A stretch of DNA of 64,000 nt, taken from positions 2,728,001 to 2,792,000 of the forward strand of contig JAVTLE010000016.1 in the NCBI GenBank assembly GCA_033439295.1. The letters are read 5' to 3'. The notes beneath the pieces were generated by a model, which was not told the origin of the DNA, made no database searches, and worked only from the letters and a program-made list of their open reading frames with translations. Position 1 is the stretch's first letter, and every line of letters starts with the position of its first letter. Below are positions 1-11,500 of this stretch, in pieces. This DNA is from Deuterostichococcus epilithicus. Taxonomy: Eukaryota > Chlorophyta > Trebouxiophyceae > Prasiolales > Stichococcaceae. Made by a program: the position numbers and the translations under genes.

Positions 1-105
1 CTCCCCCATTTCCAGGACACCGGGCTGGGGGCGGAGCAGCAGACGATTCCTTCTTTGTGACCCCCTCCGATCCTGCTGACACCACCTCGTTTGGCACACT
101 TGCAG

Positions 106-676
106 GCATGCCGCTGCCGGAGTACCAGGACTCGGGGCTGGAGGCGGTGCAGAAGACGTTCGACGACCTGCTGGTGCAGGCGGGCGAGCTGTCGGCGCAC
201 TCGGAGAAGCGCATGGGCGAGATCCAGAACGAGATCAAGGCCATTGACGCCGAGCTGGTGGGTTGTATAGGGTTCATGGTTTAGGGTTGCCTCCCCCTGA
301 CGGCACTGCCCACGCAGTGTTAACGGGTGGCAGCGCCCGCCTGTGGTCGTGTGGCTCCCCCATTCCAAGGTGTGCCAAAGTAGAAAGTGCAGTATGTACA
401 GCATTGAAGTAGATCAACTACTGACATGGCAGGCAGGGCCAAGACTGGCTGGAGCGGCGGTGGCTTTGGCATGCTGGAGGCAGTGCAGACAGGCTTCCCT
501 GCAGGCGCCCGCGTGCGGTGCATCCTGCATCCTGCTGCTTGCACATCACAAGGGTCCTAATTTCCATGGTGCAGGACCGGGTGGCCAAGCTGACGATTGA
601 CGACGTGCTAGAGGCGGAGCCGGAGCTGGGCAGGCGCATCCATGCCGAGATCAGCGAGGGCAAGTTCATCCCCTAA
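106..676 (+). CDS. ATPQ: Mitochondrial ATP synthase subunit d, C-terminal part (gene begins before the window)
   Basis: Two exons are visible, 106-257 and 575-676 (stop TAA at 674-676), joined in phase 0 across an intron starting GTGGGT and ending GCAG. The deduced tail runs from MPLPEYQDSG through KTFDDLLVQAG to VLEAEPELGRR and EGKFIP. It resembles the C-terminus of plant F1Fo-ATP synthase subunit d, which has an IPKY-type turn, a charged helix and an EHPEL-like segment. Subunit d belongs to the peripheral stalk that holds F1 to Fo in the inner mitochondrial membrane. The first exon starts two bases into a codon after an AG at 104-105, so upstream exons lie outside the window. A telomere-like TTTAGGGTT (280-288) sits 22 bases after the donor. 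The family call rests on short similarity but fits over the whole visible length. Confidence 0.7.
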
Positions 677-2527
677 GCTGCGGGGACAAGGTCATGGTGT
701 GCGGGGGCGGGTCGCCGCGGACTGAGGCTGATGAGAGGCGCTGGCTGCGCTGGAGAGGTGGCCGGCGGGCGGCTGCCTCTGGCTGCCTCGTGGTGCCTGG
801 GCTGGCTGGAAAGTGTGCTAGAGGCCCGTGACCCCTGCCCGCGGTCAGGTCTGGCACGGTGCGTGTGTCCTTTGCCATGGGCGGGGCATGCAGCCGGCGT
901 TGCCATCGCAGCACATTTTCCAGGGGTTACCCTGTACTGGTGAAGCACATCGGCACCGGGGCGATAGCGCGCCCTTGGGTTCTGGGGGACCAGCGCTCGA
1001 ACCAAAAGTTTGGCGCAGCACATCGCAGCACACACTGCAAGCACTCGACGCCTGACTTGCTGACCGTTTGCTCGTACCTACCAGACTGTCCGCGACTTGG
1101 TCTTGACGTCGGGCACCATGGTGGGGGAGGGGGGGCAACCGACCCCCCTCCCCCCACCCTGCTACCTTANTCCCTCTGGNTAGCCTGAGGGGTTCAGCCA
1201 GCAGACAGNCCCCTTCCCCCACACCCCNCATGCGGGCTCCCTCCCCCACCCCGCCGCCGCCGCAGCAGCACCATCATGGGCAAAATGTCAGCTGGCCATG
1301 TCATCCATCTGGGTGGTGCAGTTGACTTGGGGCTTCAAAGCAAAGCACACCCCAATGAGCGCTGTCCAGCCAGACATGCACCTGTGCTGAGCATGCACAG
1401 CTCAACCTTCGTGTGCTAGGGTGGGGGTAGGGGTGGCGTGGGGCTGGGGCTTCAGCAGCATTGACCCCTCGCTCCCCCCACCCATGGCGGCAGCCGGCAG
1501 TCACCCCCCAGGGGTACCCTGCATGGTGGNGGGAGGGGAAGGGGGGGGTGGCTGCCTTACCCCTCCGCCCACCACAGCTTGACCCCCTACCCCACCCCAT
1601 GGTGCCCGACGTCAACAAGTCGCGGAGCCTGCTACACCTTGACGACCAGCAAAGCACCTCGCCGCAGCAGTGCCCCACTGCCGACCGCGTGGCAGGCGCA
1701 TGCCTGTGCCTGCGCCCAGCGGTTCTCGCGTGGCCCCTCGTAGCCCTTGACGACACAAATGCATGCTGAAGGATCCTCCACCTGCTGTCCAGATGCCAAT
1801 GCTGTTGCATCACCTTGTGCCAGCTGGGGAGGCAGCTGTCAGGGTTTTGCAAAGGGCAAGCCCCAGAATTGGGCAGGAGCTGTCCGCCAGATTCCATTGC
1901 TGTACTTGGCGCGATCGTGATTACAAACCAAACAATTAGCCACCATAAGTTGCACAGGAAGGCTGAGGAGGCAGCGCCAATCGAGGATCCGGCTGGGTGA
2001 GCGTGTGCAAAGCATGACAAGACCACGCTCCTTGCTTGTTTAAGCATTCCGCCTCTTGCATTGCTGGTGTCACTGGAAGTCGCAATAGACATGTTGATAG
2101 TCTGATCATCAGCTGGGTGCATCGATAGTGACGAAGCGGCCGCTTCACTTTTCATTGTGCACTGGCACCGGCCGTGTGCTTGATTTTGCGCCAGTCGCGT
2201 GCAACAGCCTCTAAACTGATGCGTTGTATGCAGTCGTCGGTCAAAATTGTAACGGTAGTCTGCCTTTGTTTGCCAAGGTATATTTGCGGAGTGAGGGTCC
2301 TCAGCAGCGCAGCCGGCACCAAGCTGACCACCTACCGGTCTCTTCCTGCAGATTAAAAATACATCAACAGTCAGACAAGGCGGTGCAGGTAATCAACGCA
2401 GGACGATGCGGCGAGCCTTGGAGGCCGCTTGACGACGCAGCAGCTGCCGCATGCATAGACAGCTTGTCACACCCAGGCTGCTGCCAAACCCGCAGCAGCA
2501 TCAGGCTCCGCCAGGCAGGCTGCCAGC
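677..2527. other. Long intergenic stretch with C/G-rich low-complexity DNA
   Basis: This holds the 3' flank of the ATP synthase gene and the upstream flank of the channel gene. I could not support a coding exon here. The part from about 1090 to 1625 is rich in C and G runs, contains five undetermined bases (1170, 1180, 1209, 1228, 1530) and is bounded by an inverted repeat. A long open minus-strand frame at 1301-2155 has no recognisable family and reads through the same low-complexity DNA. Confidence 0.5.
1091..1625. repeat. Inverted repeat around low-complexity C/G-rich DNA
   Basis: The left arm (about 1091-1127) carries TTGACGTCGGGCACCATGG. The right arm (about 1590-1625) carries CCATGGTGCCCGACGTCAA, its reverse complement. 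The arms are roughly 30-35 bases and enclose about 460 bases of C/G-rich sequence with five Ns. Both arms read as the same short peptide (MVPDV-x-KS) on opposite strands, so this may be an inverted duplication of a coding fragment. Confidence 0.55.
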
Positions 2528-5500
2528 ATGCATTCACGACGCCGGCAACCTCTGCCCGAAGAGCAGGCTGCCCTGCGGTCGTCTCTGGAGGAGGTGCTGA
2601 TTGACGGTGCCGATCGGCTGCCAGAGCCCTCCGGCCGCTCCGTGGTAAGCTCTGTTCAGCAGCAGAGAGATGAAGGACGGTGCTGTGGCGCTGCTGCTCC
2701 GGCATTGCTGATCCAGCACTGCCATGCATAGGTTTCGGGGACAGCTGCGCATCTTCGCTGTGCAGTTCTGACGGCTGCACGCCTGGAAAGGGTCCATCTT
2801 GCAAGCTGCATGCTGTCACAGCCCATTCGGTGCATGCTGGCATGTAAGCAAGCATTGCTGCACAAGGTTAGATCCTTGCAGCGGTGGTGCAGCAGGAGGC
2901 AGGCTCAGGAGTCGAGGACAACTCACGGCAGTTTAGCGGCGATGGCTTGCGGCCGGCTCAAAGCCCAGACAGGTGCCGGCGCCTGTCAACTGGTCCTGTA
3001 ATTATCAAATGGCCAATGTATCCACGTCGCTGCCTCGTCACCCGCCTAGGGCCTGGCTGACGAGTCTCGGCTATGTCGGCCATCTGCAGATTGGTGGACG
3101 ACGCCATCGAGACGACACAGCACATTCGCGAGCGGCAATCCAACGCCTGGCATGACTTGGATGCGCCAATGGAGGGACAGCCCCGGGCGCCGCCATTGCG
3201 CACCGACAAGGGCGAGCCGGTCAGCGAGCAGGCGAGGCCCTTCTGCTCGCCAGCATGCTGTCTTTACTGCACGCGTCCCGCGTGAGCTACCTCCGAACAG
3301 CTTTCTGCCCCTCCTTGTCACTTGGTACGCTCTAGTGGTCAGAAGACTTTGGCGGAGGTAATCTGGGAATGCAATGGGTTCTCAGTATGGGCCCACACGA
3401 ACGGTGGAGGCCAGGCGTGCGAGCTGCACGGCAGCGCGTATCCCCGAGCACCCGAACCACTGCGAGCTGTCACGCTGTGCAGGCCAGCATGCGCAGCGGC
3501 TCCGGCAGACCGCCGATGCCGACGATCCGCTCCTCGGAAGCACTGCTGGCCCTGGAGCGAGAGGACAGCGGCGGCAGGTGGGTGCAGGGTTCACTTGCAG
3601 GTCTGTAGCTTGCGGCCGCGGCTCGGCCCGTCAAGCACGACTGCTTTTGGAGGATGGAGCAATGGATGTACTGTCACTACTGCTGTGGCTGCGAGAGACT
3701 GCGTGATGGAGCCGCACAGACAGCCGCAATGATACATATTCCTGCTCGCTTGCTGTCCTGTCCTGCCGCCCTGAACAGCGGAAGCCGGCTATTCAAGTTC
3801 ATTGGCGAGAGCGTCATCATGCTGCCATGTATGTTGCGCAGCGTGACGCTTACACCAGCGAGGAAGGGCCAGGCAAACCAAGGCCCGCTGACATCCCGCA
3901 TCATGAGCAGCCTGCGCCGCAGCCGCAGCCGCGCAAAGCAGGAAGCGGAGGCAGCAGGCGACTCTATGCATGGTGAGCGTCCTGCAGCAGCTGCTTGGTG
4001 CTGATGGCAGATCGGCGTGTATGCCTGTGCCTTGCTCGCATTGCCGCCTGCAGCTTCCTGAGCTGACCAAGTCTTGCAGCTCGTGATGAACTGGAAGTTG
4101 CCACTCAGACTCATTGGCAGCGGGAGGTAAAACTTGTACGAACTTTGTACGAAAAGTGTGCCAACACTGCCCAACATATCACCATCCTCGTGCGGCACAG
4201 CAGATGTGTCCATGTCATCGAGGGTGACGCACGACAGCTACAGCGGCAGCGATGGGGACGGGCCACCAACACCGCGCGCGTGGCTCGGCGGTCCTGCTGG
4301 CACTGCCAACGGCGGCGGGGCAGCAACGGCGGCGGCAGTGCCGGCCCTGAGGCGGCCCAGCCTCGCGCGGGCATCCGCATCGTTCACGCCGCGCAGCGGA
4401 AACCAGCACCATGAGGTGCGGGCCGCATGATACTCGTGTCAGTGCCATGCAGAGTCCAGCAGACTCCGACTGTAGCATTTGGTTTGGAGGCTGCCTCGTT
4501 GCAGTCTGCAGACCCACCAGCGCAGTTGCTGGATCACCCCGTGCGCTGCACACTCCACAGGTTGCAGGCGATCTGCACACTGGGCAGCCATTGGACGATG
4601 CGTCGCTGCCGCCCTCCGCCGCGGCCCCTGCCGGCGCCGCCGCTGGCGATGGAGGGCCCGACTCCGACCTGGACGACGCAGCAACCATCGCGGAGAACGA
4701 CCTGGAGGTATGCACAGGGGTAAATATGCACAGGGGAAACGGGAGTGGAGCCGTAGTAGTGCAACCCTCGACACTCGGGGCGACGAACTGTTCGCCCTTG
4801 CGTGCAGCGCTCCCAGCTGTGCCGCCTCACTGTGAACCTGCCCACAGCAGCACCACCGCCGATGCTCCTCTGGGCGCTGTCGCGACTCGGAGCTCGAGGA
4901 GCTGGCTCACCTGCCAAGGAGCAGGCCTTTGTGGTTGACAATCATGTGAGGACCGAGGCTTGAAGTGCCGCTGCAGCGCAGTTGTCAGACAGGGAAATCG
5001 AGGAGCTTGACGAGCCTGACAGACAGGGTCTCCCGCATATTGTCAAGTTAGATCTTGCAGTTCAGAGAGTGAAGAACTCTATGAGGAGAAGCCCCCAATG
5101 TGGTGGCAGCAGCAACATGGAAGTGCTTGAACCAGTTTCAGCTGGCTCAATCATGTCTGCTGCAGCTGTCGGACTCGGAGATCGAGGAGCTCGAGGAGGC
5201 GCCGCCCAAGTCATGGTGGCAGCGCTGGCGGTGGCACCTGCTGGCCATCTTCGCCTCCTTCCTCATCTTCTGCGGCGGCATCACGCTGCGCGTGCTCGTG
5301 CCGCAGGAGGTGCCCTGTTTTGGCACATGCAAGAACGGTCTTAGTTGGCTTTGGGAAGATGCTAGTCACCTGCAGCCTGTTGGCTCGCCGAGTCTGAAGT
5401 ATAACCCTTCAGTAGGATGCTTTGGCTGGGCGGCCACCATTCCCGTGGAGCTGGTTTTGAACTTGCCCTTGCTTCGACCCGCAGTACGCTGGCGGCAATG

Positions 5501-8500
5501 TGACGGCGTGGCGATGGGTCATCTTCGTGGGGCTGTTGGTTCCCACCTACTGGGTGGGTGAGGGCATCGCACAGCTCGTCGAGGCTGTCATCGAGTGGAA
5601 TTTCTTCGAGAACCGACGCGTGCTCTACTACTTCATCGGCACCACAGTGCGGGTTCTTCAGTCTCCTAGTCCGTCAGGGTATTCCATTGGAATACCCGAG
5701 CCACAGGCAGCGATGAGCCTCTTCACAGCTGATCCCAGTCGCATTCCCACTTGATGCATGTCTTACCTGCGGCCCTGCTGGCTCAGCGGCTGGGCCTTCA
5801 GCAGGCGCTACTGCTCGATGACACATGCTTGCAGGTCGCATGTCTCCAGCCGAGTTGTCGAGGAGCTTTGAGAGGCCGCCTGCAGGGACAGTGGACTGAA
5901 GCAATGGCGCTCTTTGCTGCTTGCCATGCATTTGCAAACCGCCGAAAGGTGATGCGAAACTGCTGCCCCATGTGTGCAGCGGCCGCTGGCCCGCATGTTC
6001 AAGACGGGCTTCCTGCCGGTGCTGTGGACATGCATCTTCCGCGACCAACGCAGTGCCAGCCACACCTGGACCGAAGTCTACAAGTGGACGCTGCGGGTAC
6101 GTTTGGCCCCGTGCGCCCTGCGCTTGATTCTCTACATGATTCTCTACATGGCCCTGAGAAATGGATCTGGCTCCTCATCATGCAGAGCTAGTGCGGTGCA
6201 TGCTCGAAGCTTGTGGGTTTGCATCTGGACATTGGTGCCTGCCCAGAGCCAGGAGCAGCATTGCACCTGTTGTGAATAATGCCGCGCAACACACATGCCC
6301 CAGATGCACGCTCGAAGCTCTGGAGACAATCACACGAACCATGTGCATGCTCGACAGCTGCATTGACGGCTCGCGCGCGCCCAGAAGGACGCTCCGTGCT
6401 GCCGCGTTTTTGGCGCATCATTATCCCTCCCTCTGTCCTGCACAGGTGCTGCTGTGCATCTTCCTGTTCAGCGTGGCGCTCTTCGCGACCACCATGACGG
6501 CCAAGCTGCTGGCTTCCTACTTCCACAAGCAGGCCTTTTTCGACAAGATGCAGGAGACGCTCAAGCAGGCGCGCCACATGTTGTGCACGCGCATGTTATT
6601 CCTCCGACTCTGATCCGTCCTCGCATCAGGCGGCTCAAAAGCATTGAAACAATTGGGCGACAGCTCCACTGGTCTTGCGGTGCCATGCCGAATGCTGTGA
6701 TCAATCCTCTTTGATGGTGCACTTCCACCACATCTGAGCAGAAGCTGCGAAGGCATGGCGCCCGTGCCCTGTACTTGACTTGACTCGTGGACAAGACGTC
6801 TGGACTGCCGCGAAGCTTGGGCAACTCTACAAACTCCCCTGACGACTGCAGGAGTACAACCTGTGGGCGCTTTCGCGGCCTCGCGAGTCGCTGCGGGCGG
6901 CGGACGGTGAGGAAGCAGAGGAAGCGGACGAAAACGAGGTCCCCGCCTCGCAAGTGGACGGCCGTGCTTCCAGTCGGTGAGGGTTTTGAGGGAGCAATGC
7001 TTGATGGCTGGAATACGAGAGCTCTGGGCATTGGCTGAAAGGCAGAGCAAGTCTGCGTGGTGCTTCCTCCCGTAAGCCATCAGTGGAGGTGGTGCCATGC
7101 TGATGGCACAGCTGAGGACACATGGCGTGCTGCCAGCATGTCGTCCAGATGGCACTGCAATGGCACCAGTCGCGTCTCACAAAGCCGATCACGAGGAAAC
7201 TCCATCACAGAAAATATTCCATGGCACGCGCAGGTCGTCGAGCAAGGTGGGGCTGTCGCCGCCGCCGGCGGTGCCCGCCTCCAAGGCCGCCAGCGAGCTG
7301 CTGCCGCTGCAGCCCCAGCGCGTGTCAGTCAGGTGCCTGCGACGTTCGACTGCCTGCGCTGCCAGCTTCGAGCCTGACCTGATGTGTGCGATGCACCACG
7401 GATCGTTTCCTCCTTAACGATGCGCACTCTGCCGGCTGATGGGCAGGGGAGGCCGGGGGGGGGTGAGGGAGTGAGCCTTCGATGTTGTGTCGCGCACCGT
7501 TCTGATCACCATGCTCGTATTCTCGGACAGTTGCACCCGGCAGCATGGCTTCCACACGCCGTTCGGCCCTCTGCACAGGGCGGACGCCGGGCAGCAGGCA
7601 CCGCTGCCGGCTGCCAACGGCGACCCGCCCGCCGCCGGGCCGTCGCCCGCCAGCCCGGCCCCGACGCCACAGCCGCGCTCGGCCCGGTCCGCCGCCTCGC
7701 CGTCGGCGACGGCTCCGTCGGCGTTCCNGCAGCGCCCCGCGGCGGCGCAGCCGCCAGAGCTCGCGGGGCGCACCCCGCGGGGCGGCAGCCGGCCGGCAAA
7801 CATCGGGGACCGCGCCTCGCAGCTGCACAGCCGAGGCGCCTCAGTCGTCAGCAGCGGCGGCGCCGGCTCGGGTGCGGCTGCGTGCATGCTGCATCTCTGC
7901 ATACCTATACGTGCATCCTGATGACATGATCTGGCTGATCAGGCAATGCAGCTCTTTCGTCACCTGCAGACTGCTGCGCAGATGCGCGGCTCGCGTCTGC
8001 CGCTCGGTCACGCTCTGCTTTGAGACTGTGACGAGTGATTCTGAGCCTCTAGCAGCCCGTCTGGCCGATGCGCAAAGACACCGGCCGCAGGCGGAGTCGG
8101 CAGCAACGCGCCCGCATCGCGGGGCATCGCCAGGCGGTGGCACAAGCGAAAGGAGTCTGTGTTGGCGGCGCTGCAGCAGGGTTCCTCCTCGCACAGGACG
8201 GCCCGCAGCTCGCAGGTGCCCCCCGCCTTCCAGCTTCCGCCTTCCATCCCTCCAGGCAGAGGGGCCAGTCACAGCAGCGCAGGGGCGCATCCCTGTACCG
8301 TCTCAGCACAGATAGTGTGTCTGCCCACGCGGCGTGATGCAGGCAGCACGGTGGCATATTCCCCAAATCACTGCTCCGAACACCTCCAGATGCACAGGCC
8401 ACCTCCAAACCGACCCGCGCTCTCGCCGCCACCACCCATGGCACACGAGGCTCGTGACCGATCAGTTCCGAACCCTCGAGACCTGCACGGTCGCGCGCAG

Positions 8501-11500
8501 GGTGCGGAGGAGATGATGGAGGAGGAAATTTTGCGCAAGCCAGACCTGGCGCAGGACAAGCTGCTCGCCCGGATGCGCCAGGTGCGAATTTGTAGTGTTT
8601 AGGGTTTCATCACATGTCTGTCTGCAGCTCCTGCTCATTCCGGAGCTGCGGTCGTTGCAGCTGCCGGCGACCGTCGCCAGGCCTCCTCCATGTCAGCAGG
8701 GAGTGCGCACCTAGACTCGCGCGTGAGGGGCCAGCATGGACAAGGGCTGCGTGCCCGGGCCTCGGGCGCCGGCGCTGCCGCGTCTGGGAAGCTGCCGGTG
8801 TGCACGGTGCACCTGGCGGCGCCTGCGCCTCCTGGCCAGACCCCAGAACCCTGGAACTCCAACCCTCGAAATGCGTCTGCAGCCTCAGGCGTGGATTCAT
8901 GACTCCGCAGGTGGAGGGGCGCATCCGCCACAAGGAGTTTGCGGCGACATTCGACGCGCAGCTGGGCGCGGCCAAGCGGCAGGCGAGCGAGGCGTCCGAC
9001 AAGGAGGCGAAGCGCCTGGCTTTCTACATATTCTGGAATGTGAAGCGCGACTTCGACCGGTGCGCTGCGGATCGGTCATGGTGCATGTTGCAGGCGGCTT
9101 GCTCGGCGGCTGTTCGCCTGCGCCTGTGGCGTGCCTGTGGCGACAGCGCAGGGCGGCAGAGCACGGCAACTCCAGCGCATGCCAACACAAACAAAGGCTG
9201 ATAATCACAGGGCCCTGGGATTGACACGACTCAGGAGCCCTGGCAGATGTCGGCCGCTCGACGCTGTGTCAGCAAGTTGGGGTGCCCTCTGCCGCACTCC
9301 CTGGTGTCGGAAACTCTTCAGGGTTTCTGCTACCTTTCAGTTGTTCGCAAATTGCTGGCTGAGTGCAGGAACTACCTGGTGCGACATGCATGGCCCGGCT
9401 CCTGCCGGGAAGGAGGGCGCTGCCAATGTGCTGCCTGCAAGCAAACTATCACTTTGTGAGCGCTGATGCGTTTTTGCTGCTGCAGCCCATCACAAATCTG
9501 AGGCCAACTCTCTGCATCAACGAGACCCAAACAATCGGCCTTAAGTCGACATCATCAGCGTCCAATGCGAGCTCCCCACTCGCTGAGTAAACCCTGCGCC
9601 CCAATACCCGCAGGAACTATCTGGTGCCGGAGGACTTCCTGGGCTTCCTGCCGGAGAGGAAGGCGCGCGCGGCGTTTGGCTACATGGACGACAACGGCTC
9701 GGGGCGCGTCGGCCAGGGGGAGCTGCTCAACGCCGTGGTGCAGATCTTCAGGTGCCCCTGCTCCCCCTGCCCCCTTTCCAGGCCCCGCCTGAACGCCGTG
9801 GTGCAGACCTTCAGGTGCCCCCACTGCCCCCGCCCCCTTCCCGGGCCCTGCCTGAACGCCGTGGTGCAGANCTTCAGGTGGCCCCGCTCCCCCCGCCCGC
9901 TTCCCAGACCCTGCCCGAGGCCGGCGGCACGAGGCAGCAGCCCCCGCGCATGCAGATGCGCGGGCAGTGAGGGCCGAGGCGCGGGCGGCTAGGGTCCTGC
10001 AGGCGCTGGCTCAGCTGCACTTTGCGTCTCCTGGAACCCCCCTGCAGCAGGCGGACGAGGAGAGATGGCGCCCTGGTTGCGGCCACCACACCTGGGCCGG
10101 GGGGCTCCACGGGTGGCGGGCTGTTGCAGAGCACCTTTGGGGTGCCTGCTCGCAGCGTCGCTCGGCGCACAGGCTCAGCCGGTCGCCTGCCCCCGTGCGT
10201 GCAGGGACCGGCGCAACCTCGCGGTGGCGCTGAAGGACACGCGCTCGGTGATCGGCACGCTGCAGACGGTGCTGGGCATCATCATCCACATCTTCTTCTT
10301 CTTCATGTACCTCCTGGTCCTGCAGGTGCGCTGTGTGAAACTCTGAAACCGAAAGTGCCGGTGTGATGAGGGGGGGTTCAGGGGCACACACCGAGCGCCG
10401 CGGGGGCCGGGTGTCGGGCGTCGTCACACACCTGCGTCTTCGTGCGCCTCCGGTGCAGCACGTGTGTGTCTCTGGTGCCGGCGGCGGCGCTCTGAAACCC
10501 TACCCGCGGCGCAGTCCGCCTGTCCCTCCGCCTGCCGTCGGCATGTTTGCAGGTTCAGGGCCGCAAGCTGATGGCCCTGAACCGTGACCGAGCGTCCGAT
10601 CCATGAGCACCCCTTGCTGCGCGCCGGTACACGGGCCTGCAGTCAACCGTCCGCTGGTCACGCTCTGTCCTGAGGCCAGACCACCTCATCAATGCGCATC
10701 TGAGTAGCACGTGTACCTGCCGCTGCACGCAGTCTGCGCTGATGACGTGTGGATCGCTGTCAGCAGCGGGCCGCCAACCTTCTCAATCTCGGCACCCTTG
10801 AACTCGGTTTAGAACGAAGCATGCCTGGTGCCAACCGCGACAAATGATCTCGCCTGCGCTGCCGCGCAGTTCTCGCTGGACAACATGTGGATCACCATCT
10901 CCAGCGGCGTGCTGGGCTTCAGCTTCGTCTTCGGCAACAGCATCCGCACCGTCTTTGAGTCGGTGCTCACCCTGTTCGTCATCCACCCCTTTGATGTCGG
11001 CGACACCATCTACATTGACGGCGCCTACTGCGTCATAGAGGAGGCCTCCCTCAACAAGGCGCGCAAATAGAGATTGCCGTTCAGGTTGGAAGAGTCCGTT
11101 TCTTGTTGAACACATGTGCACAGGTGTGAGGAAGGCAATTGTGACGTCGTGTGTTCCACCTGTGGCGAGTGTCGCAGCGATGGACCAGCTGCCGCTGTGA
11201 CGCCTGCGGCAGGGCAGGTGGTTGCCAAGCCGTGGGCGCCTGCATGCATGTGCACAGACCTCAGGACTCGGAACTCAGAGGATGTAAACTGTGAGTCGCG
11301 CTCCAGCGACAGGTGGCAATGAAGCGGTGGGACGGCGCCCGCATGTGAGACAGGCCTCAGAACCGAGACACACAGGGTTGATGTTTGTGTTTCTCTCCGG
11401 CGACAGATGGCCATGGAGCGGTGGGACGGCGCTTGCATGTGATACAGGCTCCAGAATCGGAAAGACCAGACTTGAACTATTCGTGTCGCTCCGGCGACAG

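Noticed and set aside
1301-2155. A 284-codon open frame on the minus strand
   Set aside because: No family resemblance, low-complexity content and an N inside; not supported as a gene.
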